A DNA stretch of 60,522 nt, from NCBI GenBank assembly GCA_011391865.1, contig JAABPV010000006.1, positions 1 to 60,522 of the forward strand, read 5' to 3'. Within the stretch, counting starts at the first letter, position 1. Every line of letters begins with the position of its first letter. A program made the translations under genes and the position numbers. The notes under the pieces were generated by a model, which was not told where the DNA came from, did not search any database, and saw nothing but the letters and a program-made list of their open reading frames with translations. Source of the DNA: Desulfobulbaceae bacterium (lineage in GTDB: Bacteria > Desulfobacterota > Desulfobulbia > Desulfobulbales > Desulfobulbaceae). Positions 17,354 to 25,824 of the stretch are shown piece after piece.

Positions 17354-17848
17354 ATGAAATGCAGATTTGCAGCAGGAATCATTCTTACCCTTGCAGCAGC
17401 AACAACTGCCTCAGCGTATGACAATCTTACTCCATTAGTGTCCCACGATGCGGTAGTTCATGACGGGGCGTACATCCTTGATGTGCGCACTGCTGCGGAG
17501 TTTATCTGGGTCGGCCACCCCAACGTACCGAACGTTGTCAATGTCTCTTGGAAGATCGAGAAAAAAGGCGCATTCATCACCAATCCATCCTTTGTCACCG
17601 ATGTGAACGACACATTTGGAAACGCCAAGGATACGCACCTTATCCTCATGTGCCGGTCCGGCGTGAGAAGCCTTGCAGCAGCCGCTGCTCTGGAGGCAGC
17701 AGGCTACACCAATGTCTCCAACATGCTTGATGGTTTTGAGGGCGAAGGCAAAGATCAATACGGATACCGCACTGTCAACGGCTGGAAGAACTCCGGGCTG
17801 CCGGGCCACACTTCAGCAGTCGGCGCAAGCGATTACTACAAAGACTGA
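17354..17848 (+). CDS. Exported single-domain rhodanese
   Basis: The 164-residue protein has a cleavable-type signal peptide (MKCRFAAGIILTLAAATTAS with a likely AXA-type site near residue 21) and one rhodanese domain with ILDVRTAAEF and the catalytic loop CRSGVRS (Cys100). The remainder, DGFEGEGKDQYGYRTVNGWK, is common in periplasmic rhodaneses of sulfur bacteria. It probably handles sulfane sulfur in the periplasm, in keeping with SQR 3 kb away, but its acceptor is unknown. It has its own promoter and is followed by a hairpin shared with glmM. Confidence 0.9.
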   Translation: MKCRFAAGIILTLAAATTASAYDNLTPLVSHDAVVHDGAYILDVRTAAEFIWVGHPNVPNVVNVSWKIEKKGAFITNPSFVTDVNDTFGNAKDTHLILMCRSGVRSLAAAAALEAAGYTNVSNMLDGFEGEGKDQYGYRTVNGWKNSGLPGHTSAVGASDYYKD

Positions 17849-17859
17849 AAGCTGATCAT

Positions 17860-17896
17860 GCTGCCGTTTGGGACAGGCTCTGTTCTGAACGGCAGC
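17860..17896. terminator. Hairpin between convergent rhodanese and glmM genes
   Basis: GCTGCCGTT at 17860-17868 pairs with AACGGCAGC at 17888-17896, and an inner GACAG/CTGTT pairing extends the stem. There is no long T tract, so termination efficiency is doubtful, but the position between two convergent stop codons suggests this role. Confidence 0.45.
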
Positions 17897-17906
17897 CATT
17901 CACTCC

Positions 17907-19259
17907 TTACACCCTGTCCGCCCGTCTGATCACATCGCACAGCTCCAAGGCAAGGTCGGAAATCTCCTGCTTGTCCTCGCCCTCAGCCATGACGCGGATG
18001 ACCGGTTCAGTGCCGGAAGCACGGACAAGAATGCGGCCCCGGCTGCCGAGCTTCTCTTCCGCCGCATTGAGTGCTTCGGGGAAGCCTTTAATTTGTTCCG
18101 GCGCAATGCGGCTGGAGAGGCGAACGTTCTCCAGCACCTGCGGGAAGGCAGTCATGACCTTGGCCAGCTCAGACAGCGGCTTCTTCCGCTTGATCATGAT
18201 TGCCAAGAGCTGAAGCGCGGCCAGTGTGCCGTCACCGGTGGTGTTGTGGTCAAGGAAGATGAGGTGGCCAGACTGCTCGCCGCCGAAGTTGCAGCCTTTA
18301 GCCCGCATCGCTTCAACCACATAGCGATCTCCGACACTGGTGCGGAGCAGTTTCGCGCCCATGCCTACCAGTGCTTTCTCCAAGCCCATATTGCTCATCA
18401 CCGTGGCGACCACGGTCTTTTTCTTCAGCTTACCCCGGCTAATCAAATCAGCGGCGCACATGGCCATGATGTGGTCGCCATCGACAATCTCGCCTTTCTC
18501 GTCACAGACAATCAGGCGGTCTGCGTCGCCGTCCAAGGCCAGACCGATGTCCGCGCCGAGCTGCCGCACCTTTTCGGCCATCAGCTCCGGGTGCAGTGCG
18601 CCGCAGTTTTTGTTGATGTTCTTGCCGTCCGGCTCCACACCAAGACAAGTTACTTTCGCTCCCAGCTCGGCAAAGACGTGCGGCGCAACCCGGTAAGCCG
18701 CGCCATGAGCGCAGTCAAGAACGATGTGGAAATCGTCCAGCGTGTACTTGTTCGGGAAGGTGTTCTTCAGAAAGACAATGTAGCGGCCGCAAGCATCATC
18801 AATGCGGGCAGCCTTGCCCACTTCGTCCGCGACCGGGCGGAGGGCAGCCATCTTCTGGGAGAAGATCAGGTCTTCGATGTCCAGCTCCACCTCGTCCGGC
18901 AGCTTGAAGCCGTCACGGGAGAAGATCTTGATGCCGTTGTCTTGAAAGGGATTGTGCGAAGCGGAGATGACCACGCCTGCGTCCGCCCGCATGGAGGTGG
19001 TGATGAAGGCGATGCCCGGCGTGGGTAGCGGGCCAAGCAGTTGCACATCCACACCCATCGAGCAGACCCCGGCGGCCAAGGCGTTCTCCAGCATGTAGCC
19101 GGAAAGCCGCGTGTCCTTGCCGATAACGATCTGATGACGTTTGCTGCCCTGTTTGACGATGAACGCAATGGCCCTGCCAATCTGCATGGCAATCTCAGTG
19201 GTCATCGGATAGCTGTTGGCGATGCCGCGCACCCCGTCGGTGCCGAAAAGCTGGCGCAT
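17907..19259 (-). CDS. glmM: Phosphoglucosamine mutase
   Basis: GlmM converts glucosamine 6-phosphate to glucosamine 1-phosphate for UDP-GlcNAc, peptidoglycan and LPS. The 450-residue protein begins [20 protein letters not shown], has the phosphoserine loop [15 protein letters not shown] (Ser101), the metal loop [17 protein letters not shown] and the C-terminal [13 protein letters not shown]. It is third in a cdaA-cdaR-glmM string, 15 bases after the YbbR gene. In Firmicutes GlmM binds and inhibits CdaA, so the linkage is functionally meaningful. Confidence 0.97.
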   Translation of the reverse strand: MRQLFGTDGVRGIANSYPMTTEIAMQIGRAIAFIVKQGSKRHQIVIGKDTRLSGYMLENALAAGVCSMGVDVQLLGPLPTPGIAFITTSMRADAGVVISASHNPFQDNGIKIFSRDGFKLPDEVELDIEDLIFSQKMAALRPVADEVGKAARIDDACGRYIVFLKNTFPNKYTLDDFHIVLDCAHGAAYRVAPHVFAELGAKVTCLGVEPDGKNINKNCGALHPELMAEKVRQLGADIGLALDGDADRLIVCDEKGEIVDGDHIMAMCAADLISRGKLKKKTVVATVMSNMGLEKALVGMGAKLLRTSVGDRYVVEAMRAKGCNFGGEQSGHLIFLDHNTTGDGTLAALQLLAIMIKRKKPLSELAKVMTAFPQVLENVRLSSRIAPEQIKGFPEALNAAEEKLGSRGRILVRASGTEPVIRVMAEGEDKQEISDLALELCDVIRRADRV

Positions 19260-19274
19260 GATATTGTGTTCCGC

Positions 19275-20300
19275 TTATGGTTTTCTCTTCTTCTCCGGCT
19301 TCTTGGCATCCGGTTTCGCTTCAGTCTTCGCTTCCGGCACAGGCGGCCCGGACGCAGGCAGGATGTCCACCTCCTGCGGAGTGTAGGACTTAATCACGGT
19401 CTGCTCATGGCCGGGTGTCTGCACGGCGAAGACCTCCACCGGCGCACGACGCGGCAACTCGCCACTGCCCACGTACACCGAGGCTTGGAACAGGGAGCCA
19501 GGCGTTTCGGCATCTGCGAGCAGCTTTTCGGAAATGCTGGCGAAGACGGAGATCACTTCCGGTTTCAGCGTCACTGGCCCTTCAGCGTCTCTGATGCTGA
19601 CTGGGATGTTGTGGATGATTTTCTCCGCAATTATCTCCTTCACCGCGATCTTTGCCGCCACGGTGGTTTCGCCGATCAGGCTGGCCAGCTCCGGCGACAG
19701 ATTGAGATGCACAGGTGTCGTGACAGAATGCGTCAGACCTTCCAAGCTGATGGCGTAGGTCTTCAATGCCTGCTGCCGTTCCAGCAGAGCCTTTGGCCCG
19801 GAAACCGGTATTTTGTCCGGGCTGAGAACGATGTCTTTCAGCTCGTAGCCCAGCGCGACCTTGCCTTCGGTCTCTGCTGTGACCGGAATCTGCTTCTGCA
19901 CGAGTTCATCAATGGACAGGGTGATGCTGGCAGGCTGCATCCGCAGGACGGCCAAGCCGCTGGGCAGAGGCAGGGGCAGGCTGTCGGTGTTGATCACCAC
20001 TGTGTCTGGCTCGGCCTTGGACAGATCCACCGGCAGGGAAAGATTGCGGCTGCGCATTTCCTGCATGATGCTGCGAGGGCCGCGCAGGGTCACGTTCACC
20101 TCTTTCTGATACTGATTGTAAATGACGAGCTGCTTGGGCAGATTGAGAAACTCAATAGGAACTGTGAGGGTTGTGTCCATCTGGTCCGCGCCGACAATCA
20201 GAAACCAGATCATGATGCCAAGACTGAGCGAGACAAAGGCCAGCAGCAGCTCTTTGCAGCGGTTTTTGCAGCTAAAAAAAACAAGGGCGGCTCGTTTCAT
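19275..20300 (-). CDS. YbbR-domain protein, CdaR-like regulator of diadenylate cyclase
   Basis: The 341-residue product has one N-terminal membrane segment (LLLAFVSLSLGIMIWFLIVG) and then tandem YbbR domains with repeated patterns such as LNLPKQLVIYNQYQKEVNVT and DIVLSPDKIPVSGPKALLER. The C-terminus is a Pro/Lys/Ala-rich tail (PEAKTEAKPDAKKPEKKRKP). CdaR proteins sit outside the membrane and modulate CdaA. The start at 20300 overlaps the cdaA stop as ATGA, implying coupled translation; an ATG 11 codons upstream is less likely. Confidence 0.9.
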   Translation of the reverse strand: MKRAALVFFSCKNRCKELLLAFVSLSLGIMIWFLIVGADQMDTTLTVPIEFLNLPKQLVIYNQYQKEVNVTLRGPRSIMQEMRSRNLSLPVDLSKAEPDTVVINTDSLPLPLPSGLAVLRMQPASITLSIDELVQKQIPVTAETEGKVALGYELKDIVLSPDKIPVSGPKALLERQQALKTYAISLEGLTHSVTTPVHLNLSPELASLIGETTVAAKIAVKEIIAEKIIHNIPVSIRDAEGPVTLKPEVISVFASISEKLLADAETPGSLFQASVYVGSGELPRRAPVEVFAVQTPGHEQTVIKSYTPQEVDILPASGPPVPEAKTEAKPDAKKPEKKRKP

Positions 20301-21115
20301 CGGGGCAGCGTTTTTTTGATCCATCGTTTCCATAGGGAAGGCTTCTCTTCCTGCACTAAAAAGATGTCTTTGAGCACAGTCTCCAGCTTTTCCTCGTCCC
20401 GCATCGGCGTGATCGTTCCGCTATGGACCACGGAAATTTCTTGCGTCTCCTCAGACACCGTGAGGATCACCGCGTCCGTCATTTCCGACAGCCCCAGCGC
20501 GGCCCGGTGCCGCATTCCATAGCGTTTGTCGATGGACGGATTTTTTGACAGCGGCAACACGCAGGCCGCAGAATGAATCCGGCCCTGCTTGATCACCACC
20601 GCGCCGTCATGCAGCGGCGATTTGGTCAGGAAAATGGCCACCAGCAGTTCCTGCACCAGCCTGCTGTCGATGATGAAGCCGGTTTCCATGTATTCTTGCA
20701 GGCCCGTCTCCCGTTCGATGATGATCAGCGCGCCAATGCGCCGCCGGGAAAGACTGACTGCGGCGGAAATAAGCTGGGCGATGTCGTCCGCCGCGATGTT
20801 GCTGCTTTTGAAGAAGGGTGTGCGGCCCATCTCGGTCAGTGCGCGGCGGATGTCCTCCTGAAAAATAATCACGGCGATCAGCAGGATCGAGCTGAGCAAA
20901 GAGCGCAGCAGGAGCTGGAGGGCCAGCAGATCCAAGGCCGTGGAAAGGAAATAGAGCAGGGCGATGACCAGCGCACCGACCAGCATCTGCACGGCTCTGG
21001 TGCCCCGGATCAGGATGATGATCCGGTGGATGATGAAGGAAACGATCAGGATATCAAGAATATCCTGCCATCGAAAGAAGTTCGGAAAGCTGAAGGAGCT
21101 GAACAGTTCGGGCAT
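20297..21115 (-). CDS. cdaA: Membrane diadenylate cyclase CdaA
   Basis: CdaA joins two ATP into c-di-AMP, a second messenger for potassium and osmotic balance. The 272-residue protein has three N-terminal hydrophobic segments (about 17-37, 43-60 and 66-84) and a DisA_N domain with the catalytic DGA motif (SPLHDGAVVI, 170-172) and the RHR motif (MRHRAALGLSE, 202-204). It is the first gene of the cdaA-cdaR-glmM string. The family is well known in Firmicutes; its presence in a Gram-negative sulfur bacterium is less studied. Confidence 0.95.
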   Translation of the reverse strand: MPELFSSFSFPNFFRWQDILDILIVSFIIHRIIILIRGTRAVQMLVGALVIALLYFLSTALDLLALQLLLRSLLSSILLIAVIIFQEDIRRALTEMGRTPFFKSSNIAADDIAQLISAAVSLSRRRIGALIIIERETGLQEYMETGFIIDSRLVQELLVAIFLTKSPLHDGAVVIKQGRIHSAACVLPLSKNPSIDKRYGMRHRAALGLSEMTDAVILTVSEETQEISVVHSGTITPMRDEEKLETVLKDIFLVQEEKPSLWKRWIKKTLPR

Positions 21116-21335
21116 GAAGGCAGCCAGTCAGGAAAAGAAGCGGACTGAACGGATTCCTGCCGGATGCAGAAATCGCCAGAATTTTATAACATGCCGCCTT
21201 GTTTCTGAACAGAGCAAAGAGGGGTGCGCGTGCGTTTTTCTGGCGCAGCAGCACGATTCAGGGAAAAGCACTGCTCCCCTCCAGCCTGCGCTGAGAAAAA
21301 GCTGGACAGCTGCGTCGTCGGCACCGCAGAATTTA

Positions 21336-21364
21336 ATGACAAAACAGTGCTGTTCCTCTATACT
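21336..21364 (+). promoter_or_regulatory. Putative sigma-70 promoter of cbiET
   Basis: ATGACA at 21336-21341 (five of six consensus bases) and TATACT at 21359-21364 are spaced by exactly 17 bases. The cbiET start lies about 48 bases downstream after a GGAGG ribosome site. No cobalamin riboswitch was recognised between 21116 and 21411. Confidence 0.65.
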
Positions 21365-21411
21365 GTCCGGCTGAGTTTCCTGACGCTCTCTCGCGACCTC
21401 GGAGGACGGGA

Positions 21412-22710
21412 TTGTTGACCACCTTTAAGATACTGCTCTGCGGCATCAGCGGCGGCAGACTGGAGCCGGAGCTGCGCCAGCGGATCGAATCCTGCGGCGC
21501 GGTCGCGGCTGCGCAGCGGCATCATGAGCTGCTGGCCGCCGGGCTGGATCTACGCCGGATCGCTATCACGCCGGTGGAGGAGATGATTTTTGAGGTGGCC
21601 GTGGCCCTCCAGAACAGCGACGTGGCAGTGCTGGCCTCCGGCGACCCGCTCTTCTTCGGCATTGGGCGGACGCTGCTGGAGCGCTTCGGCCCGGAGCGGG
21701 TGGAGATATTCCCGGCGGTGTCCGCAGTGCAGCTCGCCTGCGCCCGCTTCAAGCTGCCGTGGGACGATTTGACGCTGATCAGTCTGCATGGCCGCCCGCC
21801 CGGACTGCTGGCCGGGAAAATCCTCGCCCGACCCAAGACGCTGCTCTTCACCGACCCCCGCCGCAGCCCAGACCGCATCGCCGCCGAGCTGCTCGCCCTG
21901 CTGAAGGAGCACGGCGACACCGACCGGCTCCAGCGGCTGCATGTCCGGGTGGCGGAGAACCTCGGCCTGCCGGAAGAGCGGCTCTGGCAGGGCAGCCTTG
22001 AGGAGACAGCGCAGGCGAAGTTCGCTGATCTCAACCTGATGCTGATTGAGCAAGCCTCGACAGGCTCGGCTGACTCGGCAAGCTCGGCGGACGAAAACGA
22101 GGCGGACGCAATTGGCTCGGCCTGTGTCTTTGGCTTGCAGGAGGATGAGATCAGCCATTCGCGCGGCCTGATCACCAAGGATGAGGTGCGGGCGGTGATC
22201 CTGCACCGGCTGCGTCTGCCCGCCAGCGGGGTCTTCTGGGATGTGGGCGGCGGCTCCGGCTCGGTCTCGGTGGAGGCGGCCCGGCTCTGCCCGGAACTGG
22301 CCGTTTATGTCATTGAGCAGAAAGAGGAAGGCTGGCGCAACATCCGCGCCAACATCGCCCGCTACGGCCTCTACAACATCACGCTGGTGCGCGGCCAAGC
22401 CCCAGAGGCTTTGCGCAGCCTGCCCGACCCAGACCGGATCTTCATCGGCGGCAGCAGGGGCCTGCTGGCGGAGATCATCGCCCCCTGCGCCCAGCGGTTA
22501 GCCAAAGGCGGCAGGCTCGTGGTCAGTGCGGTGCTGCAAAACACGGCGGAGCAGGCCCCGCTGCTGATGACCGCCAACGGCTTGGAGGCTGACTCCCGCA
22601 CCATCTCAGTCACGCGGGAGCAGAAGGACTTTGACGAAGACGGCCAGCCGTCCGGCCTGTGCCTGAATCCAATCACGATCATCACCGGGAAAAAGCTGGA
22701 CAGAAAATAA
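21412..22710 (+). CDS. cobL: Precorrin-6Y C5,15-methyltransferase / decarboxylase (CbiE-CbiT fusion)
   Basis: The fused enzyme methylates C5 and C15 of the corrin ring and decarboxylates the acetate side chain. The 432-residue protein has an N-terminal CbiE domain (about 1-200, with VLASGDPLFFGIGRTL and SLHGRPPG) and a C-terminal CbiT domain (about 250-430, with FWDVGGGSGSVSVEAARL and RIFIGGSRGLL). The linker at about 213-240 is Ser/Ala/Asp-rich and encoded by CTCGGC-rich repeat DNA. Translation most likely starts at TTG 21412 or 21415 behind GGAGGACGGGA; no ATG is suitably placed. Array C follows 6 bases after the stop. Confidence 0.95.
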   Translation: MLTTFKILLCGISGGRLEPELRQRIESCGAVAAAQRHHELLAAGLDLRRIAITPVEEMIFEVAVALQNSDVAVLASGDPLFFGIGRTLLERFGPERVEIFPAVSAVQLACARFKLPWDDLTLISLHGRPPGLLAGKILARPKTLLFTDPRRSPDRIAAELLALLKEHGDTDRLQRLHVRVAENLGLPEERLWQGSLEETAQAKFADLNLMLIEQASTGSADSASSADENEADAIGSACVFGLQEDEISHSRGLITKDEVRAVILHRLRLPASGVFWDVGGGSGSVSVEAARLCPELAVYVIEQKEEGWRNIRANIARYGLYNITLVRGQAPEALRSLPDPDRIFIGGSRGLLAEIIAPCAQRLAKGGRLVVSAVLQNTAEQAPLLMTANGLEADSRTISVTREQKDFDEDGQPSGLCLNPITIITGKKLDRK

Positions 22711-22716
22711 GGACGC

Positions 22717-22989
22717 AGGAAATCGGAAAGGCCGCTTGAACCGCCCCGTTTCACGCTTCAGCTGACACGATTCACACTTAATATGGGCTGGTTCACGCTT
22801 CAATCAAGCCGATTCACTCGTGAACCAAGCTGATTGAAGCGTGATTCACGACGATTGAAGCGTAAACCAAGCCGAGTCACGCTTCATTCGTGTCAGTTGA
22901 AGAGTAAATCAGGACGATTCACTCGTGAACCAAGCTGATTGAAGCGTGATTCCAGGCAATTTAAACGTGAACCGGGATGATTTAACCAT
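22717..22989. repeat. Tandem array C, 21-bp period, 12-13 units
   Basis: Twelve 21-bp units fit without gaps from 22738 to 22989, and a degenerate one precedes them at 22717. Example units are GAACCAAGCTGATTGAAGCGT and GAACCGCCCCGTTTCACGCTT without their first base. The 8-mer TCACGCTT and its reverse complement AAGCGTGA both recur, so unit ends alternate in orientation. A block around GATTCACTCGTGAACCAAGC recurs 105 bases (five units) apart. It fills the gap between cbiET and cobI. TGACACGATTCACACT at 22763-22778 also occurs twice in array D. Confidence 0.92.
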
Positions 22990-23051
22990 GCTTTGCCGAG
23001 AAAAAAACTGAATATTATTCAGATGATGATTTGCAGGAGAAATGACTTGGC

Positions 23052-23810
23052 ATGACACCACCTCAGACAGGCCGCCTCTATTTGGTCGGCATCGGCCCCG
23101 GCGACCCGGAGCTGATGACCTGCAAGGCCGTGCGGATACTGACGCAGACCAGCGTCTGGGCTGCGCCCAAGGCGCGGGAGAACAGCAGCAGTGCCTTGCA
23201 GATCGCGGCGGCGATGGTCAGCCCTGAAGGCAAGACTGTCTTGGAGCTGTGCTTCTCAATGAAGAAGATCCGCCTTGGCTGCGAGCCGGATCAGGAAGCG
23301 GCGCAGAGCTGGCGGCTGGCGGCGGAGACCGTGCTGGCGCAGCTTGAGCAGGGCCGCGACGTGGCCTTTCCCACGCTCGGCGACCCCGGCCTCTACTCCA
23401 CCGGCTTTTACCTGCTCCACAGCCTGCGCGAGCTGCGGCCTGATCTGCCGGTGACAGTAGTGCCGGGCATCACGGCCATGTCCGCCTGCTCGGCGCAGGT
23501 CGTCAGTCCGCTTGGGCTGGGCGACGACGTGCTGACCGTGGTGCCAGCGGCCTTTGACGATGCACGGCTGCGCGGCATCCTCATGCAGTCGGACGCGGTG
23601 GTGCTGATGAAAATCTTCCGCCAGCTGCCCCGCCTCCTCCCCCTGCTCGACGAGCTGGGCCTGACCGACAAAGCGGTGATCGTCGAGCGCGGCAGCATGG
23701 ACGAGCAGCGCATTCACTACGACATCCGCGCTGTAGCGGGCCGCGAGCTGCACTATTTTTCCACCATGCTGGTGCGGAAGAAACAAATGATCAGCAAGAC
23801 AGCATCATGA
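23052..23810 (+). CDS. cobI: Precorrin-2 C20-methyltransferase
   Basis: The enzyme adds the C20 methyl group to precorrin-2 or its cobalt form in corrin synthesis. The 252-residue protein has the N-terminal RLYLVGIGPGDPELMTCKAV, LGDPGLYSTGFYLLHSL and VVPGITAMSACSAQ, the SAM-binding features of the CobI/CbiL group. Whether it uses cobalt-precorrin (CbiL) or free precorrin (CobI) cannot be decided from sequence alone. The start at 23052 follows an AGGAGA site; the next gene overlaps it as ATGA. Confidence 0.93.
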   Translation: MTPPQTGRLYLVGIGPGDPELMTCKAVRILTQTSVWAAPKARENSSSALQIAAAMVSPEGKTVLELCFSMKKIRLGCEPDQEAAQSWRLAAETVLAQLEQGRDVAFPTLGDPGLYSTGFYLLHSLRELRPDLPVTVVPGITAMSACSAQVVSPLGLGDDVLTVVPAAFDDARLRGILMQSDAVVLMKIFRQLPRLLPLLDELGLTDKAVIVERGSMDEQRIHYDIRAVAGRELHYFSTMLVRKKQMISKTAS

Positions 23811-24604
23811 CGCATCCTGTGGTTTTTCTCGGAGCCGGGCCAGGCGACCCGGAACTGCTCACCCTCAAAGGCCGCCGCTTGCTGGACGAGGCGGACGTGA
23901 TTGTCTATGCGGGCAGCTTGGTCAACCCGGCTTTGCTGACGGGCGTGCAGGCGGAAATTCATGATTCCGCCGGAATGACGCTGGACGAGGTGCTGGCTGT
24001 GCTGGTTGCGGCGCAGCGGGCGGGCAAAAAGGCGGTGCGCCTGCACACCGGCGACCCTTCGCTCTACGGGGCCATCCGCGAACAAATGCAGCGGCTTGAC
24101 CGTGAAGGCATTGGCTACGAGGTGGTGCCGGGAGTCAGTTCGGCCTTTGCCGCTGCTGCCGCGCTCAAGGCGGAGCTGACTGTGCCGGAAGGGACGCAGA
24201 CCGTGATCTTCACCCGCATCAGCGGCAGAACGCCGGTGCCGGAGCGTGAGTCGCTGCGCAGGCTGGCGGCAATCCGGGCCTCGATGTGCATTTTTCTCTC
24301 CGCAGGCATGATGGAGCAGGTGGCCGCCGAGCTGATGGCGGGCGGTTGTCCGCCAGAAACACCAGCGGCAGTGGTGGAGAAGGCTTCTTGGCCGGAGCAG
24401 CGCATAGTCCGTGGCACGCTGGCGGACATCGCCGAGAAAGTGCAAGCGGCAGGCATCCGCAAAACAGCGATGATAGTGGTCGGGCAGGCTCTGTCCGATG
24501 AGCCTGCCGCTGTTTCAAGGCTGTATGACGCTGGTTTCAGTCATGGGCGCAGGGAGGCGGACGCTTTATCGCCGCATCAGCAATCTTTCCAAGAGACATC
24601 ATGA
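23807..24604 (+). CDS. cobM: Precorrin-4 C11-methyltransferase
   Basis: The enzyme methylates C11 of (cobalt-)precorrin-4. The 265-residue protein shows VVFLGAGPGDPELLTLKGRR, VYAGSLVNPALL, HTGDPSLYGAIREQM and VVPGVSSAFAAAAAL, the CobM/CbiF signature. It overlaps cobI by 4 bases and apgM by 4 bases, so the four genes from cobI to the thioesterase form one translationally coupled string. Genes for other corrin steps (cbiC, cbiD, cbiH and so on) are not in this window. Confidence 0.94.
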   Translation: MTHPVVFLGAGPGDPELLTLKGRRLLDEADVIVYAGSLVNPALLTGVQAEIHDSAGMTLDEVLAVLVAAQRAGKKAVRLHTGDPSLYGAIREQMQRLDREGIGYEVVPGVSSAFAAAAALKAELTVPEGTQTVIFTRISGRTPVPERESLRRLAAIRASMCIFLSAGMMEQVAAELMAGGCPPETPAAVVEKASWPEQRIVRGTLADIAEKVQAAGIRKTAMIVVGQALSDEPAAVSRLYDAGFSHGRREADALSPHQQSFQETS

Positions 24605-25824
24605 AACACATCATCCTTATCGGCGACGGCATGGGCGACACGCCTGTTCCCGCGCTGGGCAATAAGACTCCGCTTGAAGCGGCCTGCAAGCCGACAGTTG
24701 ACCGCCTCTGTACTTTGGCCGAGCCGCTGCTGGTGCGCACTGTGCCGCCGGGCTATCCGCCAGGCAGCGACGTGGCCAACCTCTCCCTGCTTGGCTACGA
24801 GCCGGACAAGTGCTACACAGGCCGCGCCCCGCTGGAGGCCGCGAGCATGGGCATCGCCATTCCGGCGGACGGGGCGGCCTTCCGCTGCAACTTGGTCACG
24901 GTCGAATACGGGCCGGACGACCGCCTGACCATGATTGACTACAGCGCGGGCCACATCAGCACAGCCGAGGCGGCGGAGCTGATTGCCGCCATTCAAGATG
25001 CCTGCGGCACGGAGCGGCTTCAGCTGCATGCGGGCGTGAGCTACCGGCATCTGCTTATCCACCACGGCGCAGTGCCGCAGGGCCTGCGCACCGTGCCGCC
25101 GCACGACTGGATGGACAAAGACGTGACTGAGTTCCACCAACAGCAGTTGGCCGCCGAGCATTTGGCCAAGCTGCTGCGCTGCGCCCGCGCTGTGCTGGCG
25201 GATCATCCCGTCAACCTGCGGCGCATGGCCGCAGGCAGGAAGCCCGCCAACGGCATCTGGCTCTGGGGCGAGGGCGGCAGGCCGCAGATGGAGACGCTCC
25301 AAACGCGCTGGGGTCTGACCGGCAGCCTGATCTCCGCCGTGGACTTGCTCAAGGGCATCGGGATCTGCGCCGGACTGGAAGTGGTGCAGGTGCCGGGCGC
25401 AACCGGCTATCTCGACACCAACTACCAAGGCAAGGCGGATGCGGCTCTGAAGGCTTTAGAGACGCAGGACTTTGTTGTTGTGCATATTGAGGCCCCGGAC
25501 GAGGCAGGACATCAGGGATCGCACAAGGACAAGGTGCAGGCGATTGAGGATTTTGACAGCAAGATTGTCGCCCCGATAGCGGCAGAGATGGACAGGCGCG
25601 GCCAGCCCTACCGCCTCGTGGTGGCGATGGATCACTACACCCCGATAGCCCGCCGCACCCACGAGGACTGGCCGGTGCCAATCTTCATTTACGATTCGCG
25701 GGGCACTGGGAAGCAGTCCGGCCTGAGCTACACCGAGGCCAACATCAAGAGCGTGGCCGAGCTGCTGGAGAGCGGTGCAGCCTTCTTCGCCCGCCTTGTC
25801 CAGCAGGAGCGGCGGCATGGCTGA
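24601..25824 (+). CDS. apgM: Cofactor-independent phosphoglycerate mutase, archaeal type
   Basis: The enzyme interconverts 2- and 3-phosphoglycerate with two metal ions. The 407-residue protein belongs to the alkaline-phosphatase superfamily and has the first metal site in IILIGDGMGD, the nucleophile region YPPGSDVANLSLLGY with Ser, and the later sites HIEAPDEAGHQGSH and VAMDHYTPIARRTH. It sits inside a corrinoid gene string with 4- and 8-base overlaps, which is an odd neighbourhood for a glycolytic enzyme. Confidence 0.93.
   Translation: MKHIILIGDGMGDTPVPALGNKTPLEAACKPTVDRLCTLAEPLLVRTVPPGYPPGSDVANLSLLGYEPDKCYTGRAPLEAASMGIAIPADGAAFRCNLVTVEYGPDDRLTMIDYSAGHISTAEAAELIAAIQDACGTERLQLHAGVSYRHLLIHHGAVPQGLRTVPPHDWMDKDVTEFHQQQLAAEHLAKLLRCARAVLADHPVNLRRMAAGRKPANGIWLWGEGGRPQMETLQTRWGLTGSLISAVDLLKGIGICAGLEVVQVPGATGYLDTNYQGKADAALKALETQDFVVVHIEAPDEAGHQGSHKDKVQAIEDFDSKIVAPIAAEMDRRGQPYRLVVAMDHYTPIARRTHEDWPVPIFIYDSRGTGKQSGLSYTEANIKSVAELLESGAAFFARLVQQERRHG

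Noticed and set aside
21116-23051. Cobalamin riboswitch before cbiET or cobI
   Set aside because: I looked for the B12 box and its typical context on the plus strand and did not recognise them; a covariance-model scan would settle it.
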